Source of the DNA: Winogradskya consettensis
GTDB taxonomy: Bacteria; Actinomycetota; Actinomycetes; Mycobacteriales; Micromonosporaceae
DNA length: 64,000 nt
Direction: 5' to 3'
Assembly: GCF_018332715.1 (NCBI RefSeq)
Contig: NZ_BOQP01000016.1
Span: forward strand, 230,011-294,010
The position numbers and the translations under genes were made by a program. How positions within the stretch are numbered: the first letter of the stretch is position 1; each line of letters begins with the position of its first letter. This document shows positions 61,682 through 64,000 of the stretch, in pieces. The notes beneath the pieces are model-generated. The model ran no database searches. It was not told where the DNA came from and was given only the letters and a program-made list of their open reading frames with translations.

Positions 61682-61726
61682 TTGCGCACAACTTAATTGT
61701 GCACAACTTAATTGTGCACAACCTAG
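61682..61726. promoter_or_regulatory. Array of three TTGTGCACAA-type dyads
   Basis: Three consecutive 15-bp units (61682, 61697, 61712) carry TTGCGCACAA or the perfect palindrome TTGTGCACAA, spaced by CTTAA/CCTAG. The array lies in an AT-richer patch between the stops of the convergent antiporter and MATE genes, where no promoter is expected. Repeated dyads with 15-bp phasing look like MarR/OhrR-type operators. It may be the relic of a lost gene or a bidirectional terminator element. Confidence 0.6.
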
Positions 61727-61763
61727 TTGCCTTCGGCGGCTCGACCTTCGCCATGTCGGCGGC

Positions 61764-63209
61764 TCAGCCCTCCGCTTGTTCGAGGGCCTCCTCGGCGCGT
61801 TCGGGGCTGCCCTCGGCGAGGCCCCGGTCGATGGCCCGGCGCGACGCCAGCCACAGCACAACCCCGACGACGAACACGATGCCCTCGGTGACGGTGAGCG
61901 CCCAGATGATGCCGCTCAGCCCGAACCAGACGTTGCCCAGCAGCACGATCGGGATGAACAGCACGCCCTGCGTCACCGACATCACCGTGGCGGCGAGTGC
62001 CCGCCCGGTGGCCTGGAACAGCGACGTGATGAGCCCGGTGAACCCGTTCGCGATCATCGCCACGAGCTGCGCGGTCATGATCGTGACGCCGATCGCGAGG
62101 ACCGAGTGGTCCGCGACGAACGCGGAGAAGATCTGGTCGCGGAAGACGAACACCACCAGCGAGAAGAGCACCGCGATGCCGCCCACCGCGATCGCCGACG
62201 TGCGCAGCGCCGACGTGAGCCGGTCCCGGTCACCCTTGCCGTACGAATAGGCGAACAGCGGCAGCACCCCCAGCGTGATGCCCATGACCAGGAACTCCGG
62301 TACCTGCGCGATCCGGACCGCGACACCCATGGCGGCGAGCGGGCCGTCACCGTACGCGGAAGCCAGGTTGTTGAGCACCAGCGAGGTGACGATCAGGAAG
62401 GCCGACTGGAGCAGCGTGCCGATCCCGACGCCGAGGACGGGCTTCAGCACCTCGGGGGAGAGGGCGAACCATCGCGGCGCGAGGCTCATGTGCTCGCTGT
62501 GCCGGGCCAGCCAGGCGGCGAAGTAGCCGATGACGACGAGGTTCGCGAGTCCGGTGGCGAGCGCCGCGCCGGCCACGCCCCAGTGCAGCACGAGAATGAA
62601 CAGCACATCGAAGACGACGTTCGCGATCGTGGAGGCGATCAGCCCGATCATCACCTGCCGCGCAGCGCCCTCGGCCCGGACAAGCTGTTCAAGACAAACC
62701 GCAGCAGCGAGTACGGGTACGAACGCCAGCATCACCGCAACGAACGACCGCGTCGCCGGTGTGGCAGCACCGTCCGCGCCGAGCAGCGACACGAGCGGGT
62801 GCAGCAAAAGAAGCCCGAGCCCGCCGAGCACGGCCCCGACAACGACCGAGCCCCAGACGGCGAACGACGACACCCGCTTGATGTCGGCGGCCTTGGCAGG
62901 ATCATTCTCCGACGCGCCGAGCAGCCGCGAGATGAGCGCGCCCCCACCGACACCGAACACGTTCCCGACCGCCATGACCAGCCCGAGAATCGGCGACCCG
63001 AGCGTCACCGCGGCCAGCAGCGCCGTGTTGTGGAGCGACCCGATGACACCGGCGTTGATGAGGTTGTAGACAGCGCCGGCAATCATCGCCGCGGCCATCG
63101 GCACGCAGAGATGCACGAGAGCACGGACGATCGGCGCAGCCGACAGATACCAGCGGTTCGTGCCCGCTGCGTCGGATTTGGCCGGGACTTCAAGATCCAT
63201 GGTGCTCAT
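61764..63209 (-). CDS. MATE-family multidrug/cation exporter
   Basis: 481 residues with twelve membrane helices in two six-helix halves. MATE landmarks are PMAAAMIAGAVYNLINAGVIGSLHNTALLAAVTLGSPI in the first half and MGVAVRIAQVPEFLVMGITLGVLPLFAYSYGKGD in the second. The internal repeat is visible, and the protein ends with a short acidic tail. Such exporters expel cationic drugs or metabolites using Na+ or H+ gradients. It lies downstream of, and co-directional with, a MarR regulator (gap about 275 bp filled by tandem repeats), its probable controller. Confidence 0.92.
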   Translation of the reverse strand: MSTMDLEVPAKSDAAGTNRWYLSAAPIVRALVHLCVPMAAAMIAGAVYNLINAGVIGSLHNTALLAAVTLGSPILGLVMAVGNVFGVGGGALISRLLGASENDPAKAADIKRVSSFAVWGSVVVGAVLGGLGLLLLHPLVSLLGADGAATPATRSFVAVMLAFVPVLAAAVCLEQLVRAEGAARQVMIGLIASTIANVVFDVLFILVLHWGVAGAALATGLANLVVIGYFAAWLARHSEHMSLAPRWFALSPEVLKPVLGVGIGTLLQSAFLIVTSLVLNNLASAYGDGPLAAMGVAVRIAQVPEFLVMGITLGVLPLFAYSYGKGDRDRLTSALRTSAIAVGGIAVLFSLVVFVFRDQIFSAFVADHSVLAIGVTIMTAQLVAMIANGFTGLITSLFQATGRALAATVMSVTQGVLFIPIVLLGNVWFGLSGIIWALTVTEGIVFVVGVVLWLASRRAIDRGLAEGSPERAEEALEQAEG

Positions 63210-63343
63210 GGCTGCTTCTTTCGGGCAGGGCGGAGCGCGCGGCGGCGATTGCCGTCGCGGCGAGGTATGTACGTGCTGTGCGGTGCGGGTGCACGGCGGC
63301 CCGCGTGTCTGACCCTTACCGGCCGGCAGGGCTTCCGGAGCGG

Positions 63344-63493
63344 CCGGCCAACCGGGCGGGCTGAGCTGTCGGTCGGGCCGGCTAACCGGGCGGGCTGAGC
63401 TGTCGGGCGGACCGGCTAACCGGGCGGGCTGAGCTATGGGGCGGGCTGAGTTATCGGGTGGGCTGAGTTATGGGGTGGGCTGAGTTATCGGGT
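63344..63493. repeat. Nested tandem repeats (34-bp then 17-bp units)
   Basis: A 34-bp unit starts at 63344, 63378 and 63412 (about 2.9 copies). It passes into a 17-bp unit starting GGGCTGAG at 63426, 63443, 63460 and 63477 (four copies). The 17-mer is half of the 34-mer. The last copy contains the MarR stop codon (63485-63487). The array separates MarR from MATE and may affect read-through. Confidence 0.85.
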
Positions 63494-63928
63494 GGGCTGG
63501 GGCAGCACCGCGGTGATCTTCTGGAGCAGGGCGTGCAGGGCGGCGCGCTCGGTCTCGTCGAGCGGGGCGAGGATCGTCTCGTCGGCGGCGGCCATCGCGC
63601 CGCCGAGGCCGTCGGCGAGGGCGGCACCGGCGGGTGTGGCGAAGACGAGCTTGCTGCGTTCGTTGCCGGGCTCCGTGCGGCGCTCGACGAGGCCGCGGCG
63701 CTCGAGGCCCTGCAGCAGGCTCGAGACGCTCGCGGCGCTCGTGCGGGTCGTCTGCGCGATGTGACGCTGCATCGAACCGGGGTTCTGCACCAGGTGGCTG
63801 AGCACGAACGCCTGCTCGAAGCTGAGCTCGCGCGCCCGGATCCACTCTTCGCCGGCCTTGCGCTGCGCCCATCCGATCCAGCGCATCAGCTCGAGGCTGG
63901 TGGTGAGCGTGACTTCCGGTGTCTCCAT
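63485..63928 (-). CDS. MarR-family transcriptional regulator
   Basis: 147 residues from ATG 63928. The winged helix is typical: LSFEQAFVLSHLVQNPGSMQRHIAQTTRTSAASVSSLLQGLERRGLVERRTEPGNERSKLVFATPAGAAL (about 45-115), with the R-x-x-D-x-R wing replaced by PGNERS. Terminal dimerisation helices flank it. The start is near or at the predicted transcription start, so the mRNA may be nearly leaderless. The last codons lie in a 17-bp tandem repeat. It probably represses itself and the downstream MATE exporter through the TTAG-N4-CTAA sites. Confidence 0.9.
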   Translation of the reverse strand: METPEVTLTTSLELMRWIGWAQRKAGEEWIRARELSFEQAFVLSHLVQNPGSMQRHIAQTTRTSAASVSSLLQGLERRGLVERRTEPGNERSKLVFATPAGAALADGLGGAMAAADETILAPLDETERAALHALLQKITAVLPQPTR

Positions 63929-63930
63929 AC

Positions 63931-63964
63931 TTAGAAAGCTAAACGTTAGCCCTCTAACTGTCAA
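63931..63964 (-). promoter_or_regulatory. MarR promoter with two overlapping operators
   Basis: On the minus strand TTGACA (63964-63959), a 17-nt spacer and TAGCTT (63941-63936) form a sigma-70-type promoter that would start transcription next to ATG 63928. Two identical dyads, TTAG-N4-CTAA, lie at 63931-63942 and 63946-63957, 15 bp apart. They cover the -10 box and the spacer, an arrangement expected for autorepression. Confidence 0.6.
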
Positions 63965-64000
63965 GGTTCTAACTGGTTGCGGCCCGGGAGCAGCCGGCCC

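Overview
The window is a very GC-rich chromosomal segment with the hallmarks of a filamentous or differentiating actinobacterium: many GTG starts, ATGA/GTGA-coupled operons, GAF-ANTAR regulators, a PPOX-fold flavin/F420-type protein, an actinobacterial Holin-X protein, DUF3618, a LPXTG-like C-terminus ending in arginines, and a WhiA-like protein. The style (glycoside hydrolases with CBM5/12 modules, huge FN3 proteins, MmyB-type XRE regulators) best fits Micromonosporaceae such as Actinoplanes. That assignment is an inference; no rRNA or tRNA gene was seen.

Layout. 1-2000: end of an upstream gene, an XRE/MmyB regulator, and a decayed divergent pair (HxlR regulator and SAM methyltransferase), each with an internal in-frame deletion. 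2003-7085: a DeoR regulator divergent from a four-gene, translationally coupled ABC sugar importer plus SIS/AgaS-like aldose-ketose isomerase, probably amino-sugar uptake. 7082-9955: small hypothetical genes, an intact IS5-family element with a -1 frameshift, and the wreck of a second DDE transposase. 9955-14661: a divergent pair formed by a BcsA-like processive GT2 fused to an EAL domain, and a membrane-anchored GH18 protein with two chitin-binding-like modules. 14738-19029: a hypothetical protein, a serine beta-lactamase-like hydrolase, a coupled GT-C / methyltransferase / SUKH operon and a decayed SDR.

19030-27133: Old Yellow Enzyme with divergent MarR and a clear palindromic operator, two ANTAR antiterminator-type genes, a coupled envelope/stress trio (apolipoprotein-like, Holin-X, DUF3618) closed by a strong terminator, a GH6 lipoprotein and a class IV aminotransferase. 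27235-32379: three SDRs (one with an altered catalytic Tyr), TetR, alpha/beta hydrolase and FAD monooxygenase. 32424-40797: a Vps62-like membrane protein, GH27 alpha-galactosidase, a WhiA-like protein lacking its HTH domain, a TAXI solute-binding lipoprotein with an IS481 copy inserted exactly on its stop codon, then a histidine kinase/response regulator pair. 40955-46569: aldo/keto reductase, GH2 beta-galactosidase, TM2 protein, D-2-hydroxyacid dehydrogenase and PPOX protein.

46696-59952 is a single 4418-residue secreted protein: signal peptide, NHL propeller, 43 FN3 modules, one final domain and a sortase-like MPRTG anchor. It is followed by a CPA1 Na+/H+ antiporter, a MATE exporter and a MarR regulator with tandem operators over its own promoter.

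The most interesting candidates for undescribed biology are the GT2-EAL/GH18 pair (a polysaccharide synthase carrying its own c-di-GMP domain beside a chitinase-like hydrolase), the giant adhesin-like protein, the HTH-less WhiA relative, and an orphan array of three dyads between two convergent transporters.
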